Positions 14,901-23,905 of a DNA stretch of 64,000 nucleotides are shown here, one piece after another (position 1 is the first letter of the stretch; each line of letters starts with the position of its first letter). Both the position numbers and the translations under genes were made by a program. Origin of the DNA: an uncultured Pseudomonadota bacterium. Lineage in GTDB: Bacteria > Myxococcota_A > Bradymonadia > Bradymonadales > GCA-2716585. The DNA lies in assembly GCA_937123825.1 (NCBI GenBank), contig CAKZKQ010000658.1, positions 1 through 64,000 on the forward strand, in the 5' to 3' direction. A model generated the notes under the pieces. The model was given only the letters and a program-made list of their open reading frames with translations, was not told the origin of the DNA and searched no databases.

Positions 14901-17387
14901 GATGGTCAAGGCAGTGTGTTCAAAGTCGGCGTCTTGCCAGTCTCGGGCGTCGAGCTGACCCCGCGCCATGGCCCCCCGGATTTCAATCACGGAGGAGGGC
15001 ACCACGAGGGGCTGGGTGAGGGTCTGGCTTTGTCCAGCCACATAGACGCGCCACGTGCCCAGGTTCTGAGTGGCAAAGATGAAGGCCTGGGCCATGGTCC
15101 CAAAGGGATCGTCGGGTTGGCCAGAGCCCACCTCGGCCCCCAGCGCCACGTCCACAAAGATGCTGTCGCTCAAGCGCCCATCAAAGCCATCGCAGTTGTC
15201 ATCGCGGCCATCGTTGTAGCGGTCTTCGCCAAGCGCGTCGGGCAACACATCAAGGCGGCACACCGCCACGGCGTCCTGGCCCTGGCCGTCGCACCCAAAG
15301 GTGCCCTGGGCGCAGACGCCAAGCTCACCGGTGTCGCAAGGGGTGCCGCTTTGGGGGCAGCCGTTGCAGACCAGCGCGCCAAAGTTTTCCACGTCGGACT
15401 CGCAACCCACGCCGTTGTCGGGGCCGTCGGTGAATCCCTCACACAGCGACACCAGGTCGCGACACTCTCGCTGGCAGCCGCGCGCATAGTTGTTGACGTC
15501 CGAGAGGGTCCGCAGCGCGGCCCAGCCGACCTGTCCGTTGGTGACATCGGCGGTTTGCTCACACTCCACACCATCTTCCTGGCCGAGTTGGCAGAGGTTG
15601 ACATCAAAGTCGAGCCCGAGCCGCCTCAAGGGGAGCTGGCGGGCTTCGTTGGGGCTGGTGACAAACTGGACGCACTGGAATTGGCTGTGGTGGTTCATGC
15701 CGGTGAAGGTGCCGTCCAGCGCCGGGCCGCTGCAAGCGCCCGTGATTTGGTCGCCATCGGCGCGCTCTTCGGGGTCAATGGAAGGGCAGGAGCCCGAGGC
15801 GGCGTCACAGCTCCAGCGCCCCAGGTCAAAACCGGGCTGGCCGGGTCGGTAGTCGCCATCGCGTCGGCGCTGGCATTCGCGCCAGTGCTCCGAGTCGTCG
15901 TCGTAGCCCAGAGCAAAGTTGTCGGGTTCGCAGCGCCTAGCCTCGGCGATGGTCAACACACCCCCATCTGCGGCGTCAAAGTTGATGGTGTGAAGCTCGG
16001 CAAAGTGGGCCAGCCCCAAAAAGGGGATCATCCAGTCGTCGCTTACCTCAGAGCCATCGTGTTCGGACAGGTCCGAGACCCCGTTGGCGTTGTAGTCCGC
16101 CGAGGCGCTCACGCAAAGCTTGGTCAAGGGGTTGAGCATCGCCGCGTCTGGCTTGCGCTCGCCCCAGGTCGGCATGAAGGCGTTGTTGTCGATGGCGGTT
16201 TGTTCGTCGGTGAGGTTGGCCTCGTAGAGATCCAGGAAGCCGTCGGGGATGTTGAGGTCTGCGCTCACCGACAACAAACGCCGCTCTGAGCGCTCATTGA
16301 CCAGCGCCACACTGGTGAAGCGCTCCACCGCGCACCGGGCGTTGGTGGACAGCGCTATGTCGTTGGATTGGACGTACTGCCGGGCGGATTGCTGGGTCCA
16401 CCCGTCGCCGTCGCTGTCGCAGGGGCGAGGACGGTCGGCGGCGGATGCGACGTCGTAGTAGAAGCCGTCGTTGGTTTCGCACAGGCAGTCGCCCGCCGCG
16501 CTGGTGGTCGGCCAGATGGCGCCGGTCGAGCCCTCAACGCCGTCGCACGACGGACACGCCACACAGCCCCCCTCCAGGGGAGACCACGCGGCGCCCTCTT
16601 CGCCCTCGGGTTGGGGCTCCACGCAGGCGGGGACCTCCACGCAGATCGGTCGCCGTCCGGCGGCCAGCCTCAAGCAGCGCTGGGGGGCCTGACAGTCGTC
16701 GTCGCTCTGGCATTCGTCGCCCTCAAGCGCCATGCAACCGCCCTGTCCGTCGTCTATAAAGCCGCGCATGACGTCGCAGGGGCCGCAAGACGGCTCGGGG
16801 TCTTCGTTGCAGACCCGGCCCTGCTCGGCGCAGTCCAGATCGCCGCACTCGGGCGGTGCGTCGTCCACGCAGGTGTCGTCCTGGCAGACCAGACCGTCGC
16901 CGCATGCCATGGCGTCACACGGACAACCTTCGGTGCCCGCAGGGCAGGGCTGACAGGTGTCTTCCTGACAGCCAAGGCCATCATCGCAGCGATCGTCTGG
17001 TCCACAGCCGCAGCCCTCGGTGCCTTCAGGGCAGGGTTGGCACACGCCGTCCTGACAGGCCAGATCATCGCCGCAGCCCGAACCGCAGCCGCAGCCCTCG
17101 GTCCCTGACTGACAACACTCGCCGTCCTGGCAGGTGTCCCCTGCGCTGGCGTTGGTGCACTCCTCATCTGCCAGGCAGTCTTCACAGACGCCTTCGATGC
17201 ACAGGCGCCCATCGGCGCAGTCGTTCTGGTCCTGGCAGCCATCGTCCCCGGCGTCGGCGTTATTGTTGCCGGGGTCGGTGTCCACCGCTGGGGTGTCGTT
17301 GTCGCTGCACGCTGCGGTGCCAAGGCCAAGCGATGCGCACAGCACCAGCAAAGCCAACCATGACGAGACATGATTTGCAGGGTTCAT
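12000..17387 (-). CDS. Giant Cys-rich repeat lipoprotein (1795 aa)
   Basis: The signal peptide ends in a lipobox-like AAC at about residue 26, then an Asp/Asn-rich linker (DTDPGNNNADAGDDG). Next come short six-Cys modules (EGCGCG...CQDGVCQPCPEGT) to about 230. A long mixed region follows with EF-hand-like or MopE-like Asp motifs (NDGRDDNCDG). A segment resembling the DUF1565/beta-helix lead-in comes next (GSGQPDDPFGTMAQAF). A low-complexity Gly tract (around 1080-1150) leads into the C-terminal third, a ladder of about ten Cys-rich modules with CVENRVCSSGICNGVVCREC. It should be an extended disulfide-rich surface protein. It starts two bases after the upstream lipoprotein stop (one operon). 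No catalytic motif seen. Confidence 0.82.
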   Translation of the reverse strand: MNPANHVSSWLALLVLCASLGLGTAACSDNDTPAVDTDPGNNNADAGDDGCQDQNDCADGRLCIEGVCEDCLADEECTNASAGDTCQDGECCQSGTEGCGCGSGCGDDLACQDGVCQPCPEGTEGCGCGPDDRCDDGLGCQEDTCQPCPAGTEGCPCDAMACGDGLVCQDDTCVDDAPPECGDLDCAEQGRVCNEDPEPSCGPCDVMRGFIDDGQGGCMALEGDECQSDDDCQAPQRCLRLAAGRRPICVEVPACVEPQPEGEEGAAWSPLEGGCVACPSCDGVEGSTGAIWPTTSAAGDCLCETNDGFYYDVASAADRPRPCDSDGDGWTQQSARQYVQSNDIALSTNARCAVERFTSVALVNERSERRLLSVSADLNIPDGFLDLYEANLTDEQTAIDNNAFMPTWGERKPDAAMLNPLTKLCVSASADYNANGVSDLSEHDGSEVSDDWMIPFLGLAHFAELHTINFDAADGGVLTIAEARRCEPDNFALGYDDDSEHWRECQRRRDGDYRPGQPGFDLGRWSCDAASGSCPSIDPEERADGDQITGACSGPALDGTFTGMNHHSQFQCVQFVTSPNEARQLPLRRLGLDFDVNLCQLGQEDGVECEQTADVTNGQVGWAALRTLSDVNNYARGCQRECRDLVSLCEGFTDGPDNGVGCESDVENFGALVCNGCPQSGTPCDTGELGVCAQGTFGCDGQGQDAVAVCRLDVLPDALGEDRYNDGRDDNCDGFDGRLSDSIFVDVALGAEVGSGQPDDPFGTMAQAFIFATQNLGTWRVYVAGQSQTLTQPLVVPSSVIEIRGAMARGQLDARDWQDADFEHTALTIQNPLGWSVTGRNENLVISRFDVAVVLSEDDNQTLNGRTVVGMRVDSGGATVTLEDFDLLAGPGDDGQPGAAFENAALSGEHGQSGQHGCQIAAGFCGLECPDAYWTSGRGGACTCGGGSDCAGGDGGAGGTVLSGCDAPMDSEAPLAGQSGDGGATGGAASLVITNCDDESGDNVPENSVGSDGDDGTTPNFVPQPGEGFYSLGLGWVGRAGLPGQPGTNGGGGGGGGGGRGAGTEVGGCPNRGGHGGGGGAGGCGGNGGNGGGTGGGSIAAFVVSGQLELIRAALEASDGGDGGEGGAGQQGGAGGLGLNDGNTQDEERLAGHPYSAALQDNATNGGRGGDGGNGGDGTAGSPGAGGPSIAVLLGPGGNLIDGPESTKTCAAPGVGPGTAQDGDDARENDCERAVETLVQCEQDIDCGPSMFCDNQRTCQPKLANGELCQSDALCASGLCLNDACAAPLGAGQACAEDRACAAGPCTDGVCRQSCVDDPECGQGAYCEDNLCEPQLDNGQECTDRDQCLSSFCPASGPQENRCTTPCDNHDDCTGQTYCQINVCSPLGAAGDTCDENAACTSGACSLGRCLECNEDSDCDDGFCDIGGACQPLLDNGTVCGRDGVCRSGVCDVTCTECANNDDCGANQYCDIIVGDQNSCENRRGEGGQCDSNQECRDGLSCALGQCRRECSNDNNCNGDEFCNLGGCFDKLPNGDACVENRVCQTNICDVTCTECVNNGNCSANQYCEIVVGGQNSCENRRGVGGQCDSNQECNSGLLCSFGTCKTQCSRDSNCNSDEFCNAGVCDDKVPNGSVCVEDRVCQSDICNGVVCRQCEVGRGCNSNQFCNGDGNCQTKLGNGSVCVENRVCSSGICNGVVCRECRIGQGCDSDEFCNGDGACQNTLGNGSACVEDRVCSSGICNGVVCRQCEVGRGCNSNQFCNGSGSCQGKLGRGSVCVENRVCLSGRCNFPGFCD

Positions 17388-17389
17388 GA

Positions 17390-20300
17390 TCAGTCCTCCC
17401 TGGTGAAGTCGGTGTAGTAGATGTAGACGACGATGTCGTCGATGCTGGAGAGGTTGATGTCCTGGTTGACCTGCTCTTGGCGTTGGTCCAGGACCAGTTC
17501 CCAGTCGGTTTGGATGAAGGGCCGCTCGCGGAAGCGGTAGCTGCGGTAGATGGAGCGCGTGGGGCCGGTGATGGCGCCGTCTGAGTCTTGTCCAAAGGCG
17601 CGTTCGCCGTTGAAGAAGGGGTTCATGACCGCCGTGCGCGGGTCAAAGGTGAAGAAGCGCTGGCGTCCGTCGGTGCCTTCGAGCACCCCGGAGCCTTTTT
17701 GCCGCAGGTAGATTCGCCCGACATGGTCTCCGAGTGCTTCGCCAAAGAACTCAACCTCAATGAAGAGGATCTTGTGGTTGATGGTCAGCGGTGAGAGGAA
17801 GTCGTAGGTCGTGGAGAACCGGAAGGCCAGTGCGCCGTCATCGTTGATGCGGTTGGGATCGGCCAGGGCCTGGCGCAGCAGATCCACGCGGTCCTGGCTG
17901 CTGTAGATGACGCCCGAGCCGTCGTTGGCGTACCGGGGGATTTTCAGGATGTCGTCTTTGAGGGAGACGGTGGCCACGCGGGTGTCGGGGTTGCCAAAGA
18001 CCTGCTCAAACTCCAGATAGGCTTCTTCGAGGTCTTCGACGTAGCGGCGCAGGTTGATGTCGCCGTTGTCGACCATGCGTACCAGGAAGAGGCGCTCTCG
18101 ATCGGCGTAGCTCGAAGCGGTGTAGTACTCGTAGGTGCGCGTGGCGCGCCACACCTGCCGGATGGCGGACTCAAAGCTGCGGTCGGCGTTGAGGATGGCG
18201 TCGTTTTTGTAAATGCGCACGTTGGGATCGTTGCGGGCGGCTTCGACGTTGAGCAGCAGTTGCTCGGTGTCAAACCACTCGGTTTCGATTCGGTTTCGTT
18301 CGTTGGCCAGGGCCTGGATGTTGGAGAACTGGACCTGGACGTTCCACAGGGCGTTGAGGATGTCGAGTTCGACCAGGAGCAACTCGCGCTGAAGCTCGCG
18401 CACGATGAAGCCGCCCTCGACTTTGACAAACTCGCACTCCTGCTTGATGGCAAACTCCTCATAGAAGCGCTCTTTGTCGCGCTGCGTCTTCTGGTTCTGG
18501 ATGATCGCCTCCTGGAGGCCTGCGGTGACGCCCAGGTTGACGCCCGCGCTGACCAGATAGGCGAGGTTGGAGGCGATGATCAGGCCGTCCTGGGTGTAGC
18601 TGCGCTCGAAGTAGCCGCTGATGAAGTCGTTGGCGCGCGCTGTGGACTCGGTGACGATGTCGTGGATCTTGTCGAGGTTGGTGATGCTGCCGTTGAGCCG
18701 GTCGATGTCGCCTTCGAGGTCGTCGATGACCTGCTGGTCTTTCAGAAAACGCTCGGCCAGTCCTTCGACGTCAGAGCCGTTGCCGTCGATGAGGTCGCAT
18801 TGATCGGCGACGTTTTTGCGGGCATCCGAGATGCTGGTCAGGATGTTCTGGGCTTCCTGACGCACGCGGCGCAGCTCCAACTCAAAGGTTTGCAGGTCGG
18901 CGCCAGCCAACCACAGGCTGCCGCTGGCCACTGGACCTGCCCCGCACGGGTCATCAAAGGCCTGCAATTCGGGGCTCTTGTCGCTGTATCGGGCGATGGC
19001 GGGGTAGACCCGGCCGTCAGCGCCCAGGAACGTGCCGCAGAGTTCGCCCAGTTGGGCTTCGTAGCTCTGGCGCAGGGTGACCAACTCGGCCTGGAACGAG
19101 GCCTGATCGGTGTCAAACTCGCGGCGCACGGCGATGGCGCGCTCTTCGTCGGAGGCGGCCAACTCCAGGCGGTCTCTGGCCCGCTCCAGCATGATCTCAA
19201 AGCCGTTGACGGAGTCTTCATCCAGCGCTGGGAAGGGGACCTGATCGGGGGGCAGCCCAAAGAAGTCCACGTCGGTGGAGGCCTGCTGGTAGGCGGTGCG
19301 CATGTCGAGCATGGCCACGCGGTAGCGGCGCTGGGCGTCTTCAAGGGCGCGGCGCACTTGCGGAGCTTCCTGGGCATCGACGGCGGTGATGGCCCGCTGC
19401 ATGAAGGTGCGCAGGATCATCGATTCCAGGTGAGAGCGCGTGTAGGCTCGCTCCAGGACGCGGCGCGCCAGATCGTCCCGGTTGAAGCTTTGGTAGCGCT
19501 TGGCGATCTCGTTCCAGGCGTTGGCGTTCTGGCTGGAGGCGCGGATGACGCGGTCGAGCCACGATGTGATGGTCGCGCCGGTCACAAAACGGTCGCCTTC
19601 GGCGCCCTCCAGGTTTTGCCACAGCTGGGGTACGAGGTTGTAAAAGCGGTTGAGGACCAGATCAAAGTACTGGGTGGCTTGGTAGAGTCGGACCATTTCA
19701 AAGCCCGCCGCGCCCGACAGGTCGATGCCTTCCTCTTCAAAGCGCGAGCCTTCAAAGGCGATCTGGCGGCTCGCCGAGAGATCAAAGCGGCTGGCGAAGG
19801 CCTGCGTGAATGCATCGTCGCCAAGCATGATCAGCAGCTCTGCGTAGAGGCGCTCAAAGCCAAAGCTCAGCAGCTCGCCGCCCTCATCGGCGTTGAGGGC
19901 CGAGAAGTTGCGCTCCAGAAACTGTTGCAGGTTGCTGCGCTGGCCTGGTTCGAGGTTTCCAAGTGCGTTGGCTTGAATGTCCAGGGCGCAGTCCACGCGG
20001 TCGCGCAGCGCTTCAATGTTGGACGGCTCGTAGCAGTAGGGCACCAGGTTGGAGCCATCGAGGCAGATCGAAGGGGCAAATCCAAGTTGTGTGCCGGTGC
20101 GGCTGACAAACTGGGTTTTGTAGCGGAAGGCCTGGGCGATTTCGGTCTCCAGCGGGACAAAGAAGTTGTCCACGCCGTTGGTCAGTGAAAAGGCCTTGCC
20201 TTCGGTCAGGTCATAGCGGTTGTTGTCGCAACTGACGCGCCCGACACCCTCGCACTCAAAGATCAGCGCAAAGCGCTCGTCCTCAACGTCGTTGATGTAG

Positions 20301-22858
20301 CGTTCTTTAAAACGGGCATCGACATACAGTTCTTCGGTGCCGTTGTTGATGAGGTTGATCAACTCTGTCAGGCAGGTTTCGGCTTGCGGAGCCTGGGCGG
20401 TGTTGCAGGACCAGGCGCTGGGGTTTTCGGTGTTGGGCAGCGCGAAGTAGATGATCTCGGCACCGGGGAAGCAGGGCCGGTTGCCTTGCGCGCCTGCGTT
20501 GACGACCTGGCGCGTGATTGTGGTGGCCTCATCGACTTCATCGACGCCGCCGTTGTCCACCACGTCCTCTTCCCAGACACAGAGGCTGTGCACGGTGTAG
20601 TTCGAGGGCAGCGCCGAAGCCTCGCGCCGGCCCCCTTGAATGATGGCCTGGGCCAACTTGTTGAGGTCGTCGTTGCCGAGCGAGTTGACGGGCGCGTTGT
20701 TGTTCAGGACCGTCTCAAGGAGCGCGGACGAGCAGGTCGGGGAGAGCCCCAGCCCATCGATGTTGGTGGGGTCATCAAAGGTGTTGCCCTGGGTGGAGAC
20801 CAGCTCCAGGGGGTCGTTGCCCTTCTCCATGCTGACATAGAGGTAGGACACCAGCGGGGGGCCGCCGTCGAAGGTCTCAACCGTCTCGCGCAGCAGCAAC
20901 GTCATAAAGCGCTGGTCAAAGACCATGCCGTCGATCAACTCCAGGTGGCGCAGCCGAGCGCGGCCATCGGGGATGGGGTTGGCCGCGGCGTAGTCGATGT
21001 TCAGGTTGTCGACTTCAAACGGCAGCCGGGTGTCGCGCAGTTCCTTGAGGTCATCGGTCGAGGTCTCTCCTGGGGCCACGGCGTGGCCAAAGTCGGGCAG
21101 GAGCCAGGGCTGGGTTTTGACGTCAAAGCCCTGGACGTTGCCGCCCGTGAAGGGAGCGCGGCCGCCAACGGCCATGGTGGCGTCGAGCCCTCTGAGGTAG
21201 GTCACGCAGGCGCCATCGTCGTCCAGGCGGCTGCACTGGCCCGGGGACTGGTCAAAGGTCAGAACAACCTGGGGGTTGGCGCCGTATTGGAGGGCGCTGG
21301 CGCTGTCGATGCGGCCGATGAGGCACGCCGGGGCACCAGCGCACTCGCCTCCGGTGCCTTCGCGCAGGTTGAGCGCAAAGTCCTGCTCAATCAGGCCAGA
21401 GGGGACCGGGTTGCTGTCGGCGGCGGTGGTGTAGGCGATGACGGCGCTGGAGCCCGTGCCGCCAAAGGGCGCGCAGATGGTGTTGCTGTCAAAACCTTCC
21501 TGACGACACAGTTGGCGCACGCGGTCAAAGTTCCAGGAGCCGGTCAAGGTGGCGTCGAGCAGCGCGGCGAACTCATTCTGGCTCAGGTCGCCGTTGCGGT
21601 AGCGCCCCCAGACCTGCAAGAAGGCGTTGGGGATGGTTTCGAGGGGGGCGGTCTCGGTGCGTTCCTGACGCCATTGCTCCAGTGGGTTGGCGCCAGGGCG
21701 TTGTCCGTCGTCAAAGGTGCCAAAGGTGTAGGTGTTGCCCACCCAGCGTCCGGCGACGCTCTGGCTGTAGACCAGGCGCAGGCGCTGGCTTGTGGCGCCC
21801 TCGGCCCGCATCTCCAGCGCGCCTTCCCAGCGCTCAAGGCCATCGCGGCGAACGCCGCTGATGGCGACCTGCGCCACCTGGCCAATGGGAACCTCAACGG
21901 TGACGGTGGGGTCGGTCTGGCCGTTGATCTCCACCCAGTTGATGATCTCCTGGGCGTTGACGCCGTCGTCGCCAAGTGCGACTGCCTCGCGCGAGCCGTC
22001 CGGCCCAAAGGTCACCTGCTCGGTCCTGACGACGTCGATCGTCAGATCGGTCTCCCCGGTGTTCTCCACCAGCAAGACGGCCTCGGTGCGCTCGGCGCTA
22101 AAGAGGAAGTAACGAAAACCCAGGTCAAACGAGGAGCTGTCCAGGATGATCTCTTCATCACCGGCCTGGGTCAGCGGCAAGCAGATCCCGTCTTCGTTGC
22201 ACGCGGTCTGGGCATTGGGGCAGGGCTGCGCCTCACCGCACTGGCTGCGGCAGACCTTGCGCTCACAGACCTGGGCGTTGCCTGCTTCGTCCACATCACA
22301 GTCGGTATCCGCCTCACAGTCCGAGTAGCAGCGCCCCCGAATGCAGGTCTGGAAGTCAGGGCAATCGGTTTCAACGCCGCAGGTGCCCGGTGGCAAGCCC
22401 TCTTGCTGGAAGATGGCGCCGTCAAGGCTCTTGCTCGATGTCGGCACACAGCTTCCCCGGTCGCACACGGCTCCCGAGAGGCACCCTTCCATCAGGCCGT
22501 CAGGGCTGCACCGCCGCCGCGTGCCGTCTTCGCCGATCAGGTCGCCCCGGCAGGGGGTGTAGCAGATTGGATTGGCGGGGGGGCACTGCTCAGCGCTGGG
22601 GTCACAGGGTTCTTCCTGTGGCGCTTCACAAATGCCCATGACGCACTCAAGGCCACTTAAACGGCATGTGCCGTTGTCCAGGCAACGGCACCCTTCGGTG
22701 CCTGCCGAGCAGTCTCCGTCGTTGTTGGCGTCGTTGTTTTCGGCTGGCGGTTGGGCGTTGTTTGAGTTGCCGTCGTCGCCGCAAGCGCCCAGGCCAAATG
22801 TCAGCAACACCGCTGTCATCGACCACACCACGTACATCTTGGAGGCATGGAAGTTCAT
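17390..22858 (-). CDS. Giant lipoprotein with coiled coil (1822 aa)
   Basis: The signal peptide has lipobox LGAC at about 23-26, followed by an Asn-rich linker and Cys-rich modules to about residue 215. The middle contains an Ig/choice-of-anchor-like beta stretch (LLVENTGETDLTIDVVRTEQ). The last third is strongly alpha-helical with heptad-like segments (about 1180-1600), and a short beta-rich end follows. It is likely anchored in the outer membrane and projects outward or into the periplasm. It is the first gene of the two-gene operon. The promoter at 22910-22915 is overlapped upstream by TTCGAAT repeats, which suggests activation by the divergent FHA/winged-helix regulator. No known family. 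Confidence 0.82.
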   Translation of the reverse strand: MNFHASKMYVVWSMTAVLLTFGLGACGDDGNSNNAQPPAENNDANNDGDCSAGTEGCRCLDNGTCRLSGLECVMGICEAPQEEPCDPSAEQCPPANPICYTPCRGDLIGEDGTRRRCSPDGLMEGCLSGAVCDRGSCVPTSSKSLDGAIFQQEGLPPGTCGVETDCPDFQTCIRGRCYSDCEADTDCDVDEAGNAQVCERKVCRSQCGEAQPCPNAQTACNEDGICLPLTQAGDEEIILDSSSFDLGFRYFLFSAERTEAVLLVENTGETDLTIDVVRTEQVTFGPDGSREAVALGDDGVNAQEIINWVEINGQTDPTVTVEVPIGQVAQVAISGVRRDGLERWEGALEMRAEGATSQRLRLVYSQSVAGRWVGNTYTFGTFDDGQRPGANPLEQWRQERTETAPLETIPNAFLQVWGRYRNGDLSQNEFAALLDATLTGSWNFDRVRQLCRQEGFDSNTICAPFGGTGSSAVIAYTTAADSNPVPSGLIEQDFALNLREGTGGECAGAPACLIGRIDSASALQYGANPQVVLTFDQSPGQCSRLDDDGACVTYLRGLDATMAVGGRAPFTGGNVQGFDVKTQPWLLPDFGHAVAPGETSTDDLKELRDTRLPFEVDNLNIDYAAANPIPDGRARLRHLELIDGMVFDQRFMTLLLRETVETFDGGPPLVSYLYVSMEKGNDPLELVSTQGNTFDDPTNIDGLGLSPTCSSALLETVLNNNAPVNSLGNDDLNKLAQAIIQGGRREASALPSNYTVHSLCVWEEDVVDNGGVDEVDEATTITRQVVNAGAQGNRPCFPGAEIIYFALPNTENPSAWSCNTAQAPQAETCLTELINLINNGTEELYVDARFKERYINDVEDERFALIFECEGVGRVSCDNNRYDLTEGKAFSLTNGVDNFFVPLETEIAQAFRYKTQFVSRTGTQLGFAPSICLDGSNLVPYCYEPSNIEALRDRVDCALDIQANALGNLEPGQRSNLQQFLERNFSALNADEGGELLSFGFERLYAELLIMLGDDAFTQAFASRFDLSASRQIAFEGSRFEEEGIDLSGAAGFEMVRLYQATQYFDLVLNRFYNLVPQLWQNLEGAEGDRFVTGATITSWLDRVIRASSQNANAWNEIAKRYQSFNRDDLARRVLERAYTRSHLESMILRTFMQRAITAVDAQEAPQVRRALEDAQRRYRVAMLDMRTAYQQASTDVDFFGLPPDQVPFPALDEDSVNGFEIMLERARDRLELAASDEERAIAVRREFDTDQASFQAELVTLRQSYEAQLGELCGTFLGADGRVYPAIARYSDKSPELQAFDDPCGAGPVASGSLWLAGADLQTFELELRRVRQEAQNILTSISDARKNVADQCDLIDGNGSDVEGLAERFLKDQQVIDDLEGDIDRLNGSITNLDKIHDIVTESTARANDFISGYFERSYTQDGLIIASNLAYLVSAGVNLGVTAGLQEAIIQNQKTQRDKERFYEEFAIKQECEFVKVEGGFIVRELQRELLLVELDILNALWNVQVQFSNIQALANERNRIETEWFDTEQLLLNVEAARNDPNVRIYKNDAILNADRSFESAIRQVWRATRTYEYYTASSYADRERLFLVRMVDNGDINLRRYVEDLEEAYLEFEQVFGNPDTRVATVSLKDDILKIPRYANDGSGVIYSSQDRVDLLRQALADPNRINDDGALAFRFSTTYDFLSPLTINHKILFIEVEFFGEALGDHVGRIYLRQKGSGVLEGTDGRQRFFTFDPRTAVMNPFFNGERAFGQDSDGAITGPTRSIYRSYRFRERPFIQTDWELVLDQRQEQVNQDINLSSIDDIVVYIYYTDFTRED

Positions 22859-22909
22859 TGGGCTTTCTCCATGGGTTGGCGTTGATGCTCTCTTCGTGTC
22901 TGTGGTGTG

Positions 22910-22968
22910 AGTATAGGTAGGACATTGCCTCTCGAAGGTTCGAATGCACCTTCGAATTGCTTTCGAAT
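22910..22968 (-). promoter_or_regulatory. Promoter with TTCGAAT direct repeats
   Basis: TATACT on the minus strand at 22915-22910 is a perfect -10 box, but there is no -35 consensus 17 bases upstream (CCTTCG). Upstream lie three exact heptamers TTCGAAT at 22939, 22951 and 22962. Their 12- and 11-base periods put them on one face of the helix. PhoB/OmpR-type winged-helix activators bind 7-bp direct repeats with 4-bp gaps in place of a -35 box, which is the layout seen here. The divergent neighbour encodes such a domain. Confidence 0.65.
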
Positions 22969-23090
22969 CATGTATTTAGGGCGGTTGACAGTCGGCTGTG
23001 CGCTATGACAACCATCGACGACAGGACTCCTGTGGCATCCACCGGCTTGGGTTGCGCAATGTTCGGGGGAAAGGTGAGATCTAAGGTTCC

Positions 23091-23900
23091 ATGAAGGACG
23101 GCAGCTTCATCATCCGGGTGGAAAAGACGCGCGCTGGTTCGGCGGTGCCTGTGGGGATGACTTCACAGCCGATTCGTGGGCAGGCGATGATCGGTCGGGG
23201 GCCCACGGCAGACTTTCAACTGGCCGACCCGACTGTGGCCAGCGAGCATGTCCTGTTGGAAAATCTCCCCGATGGCTTCGGGGTGCGCGTCATGACCGAG
23301 CGCGGCACGACGTTCATCAACCGGCGCCGCGTTCAGCCTCAGGAGTTTGTGCTCATCGACACCGATCGCGGCTGGCTCCAGCTTGGGCGCGTGCTGATCA
23401 GCGTCGTGCAGGTGATGGCCACGTTGCCCTTTGATGACATGGTCTCTTTCCCCACCGGTGCCATGGAGATGACCAGTGACATCTGGCTGACGGTCCAGGT
23501 CGTGCCGCGCTGCCGGGTCTGGATCCGCGGTGAGTTGGTGTCGCTCTTTCCCTCGGCGGCGCGTGTGCTGGCGTTGCTGGCGTCGCGTCCCGGCGAGGTC
23601 TTTTCCACCCAGGAGTTGACGCGCGCCATGGATCCCGAAGGCCATCATATGGCTGGGGGAGCCAAGCTCAGTCAGTCCATCACCTACATTCGAAACATGT
23701 TCGACAAAGTGCTCGAACATGGGCTCTTGGACGAGGAAATGCTCAGGGAGCAAGTCCGCCAAGTGGTCGGCTCGCCTTTGCTCGACACTGACTTGAACGA
23801 CCGGCGCGCGTTGCTCCGAGCGTTGGTTGAGAGCCAGCGAGGTGTGGGTTACAGGCTGCGCCTGCCGCAAGATGTGATCGCGCCGGTGAAGTTGCCCTGA
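23091..23900 (+). CDS. FHA-domain winged-helix transcription regulator
   Basis: A 269-aa cytoplasmic protein. Residues about 20-105 form an FHA domain (MIGRGPTADFQLADPTVASEHV, then RGTTFINRRRV), a module that binds phosphothreonine. Residues about 145-262 form an OmpR/PhoB-type winged helix (LFPSAARVLALLASRPGEVFSTQEL...SQSITYIRNMF), ending with the wing motif RGVGYRL. There is no receiver domain, so control is probably by Thr phosphorylation. The FHA-linked kinase could be the one encoded at 25158. The start has AAGG close upstream. It is divergent from the giant lipoprotein operon, whose promoter carries matching direct repeats. Confidence 0.88.
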   Translation: MKDGSFIIRVEKTRAGSAVPVGMTSQPIRGQAMIGRGPTADFQLADPTVASEHVLLENLPDGFGVRVMTERGTTFINRRRVQPQEFVLIDTDRGWLQLGRVLISVVQVMATLPFDDMVSFPTGAMEMTSDIWLTVQVVPRCRVWIRGELVSLFPSAARVLALLASRPGEVFSTQELTRAMDPEGHHMAGGAKLSQSITYIRNMFDKVLEHGLLDEEMLREQVRQVVGSPLLDTDLNDRRALLRALVESQRGVGYRLRLPQDVIAPVKLP

Positions 23901-23905
23901 GGTTT

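Noticed and set aside
18260..20188. Long plus-strand frame opposite the 1822-aa lipoprotein
   Set aside because: Antisense shadow with low-complexity composition and no start signals; the same holds for the frame at 20384-22660.
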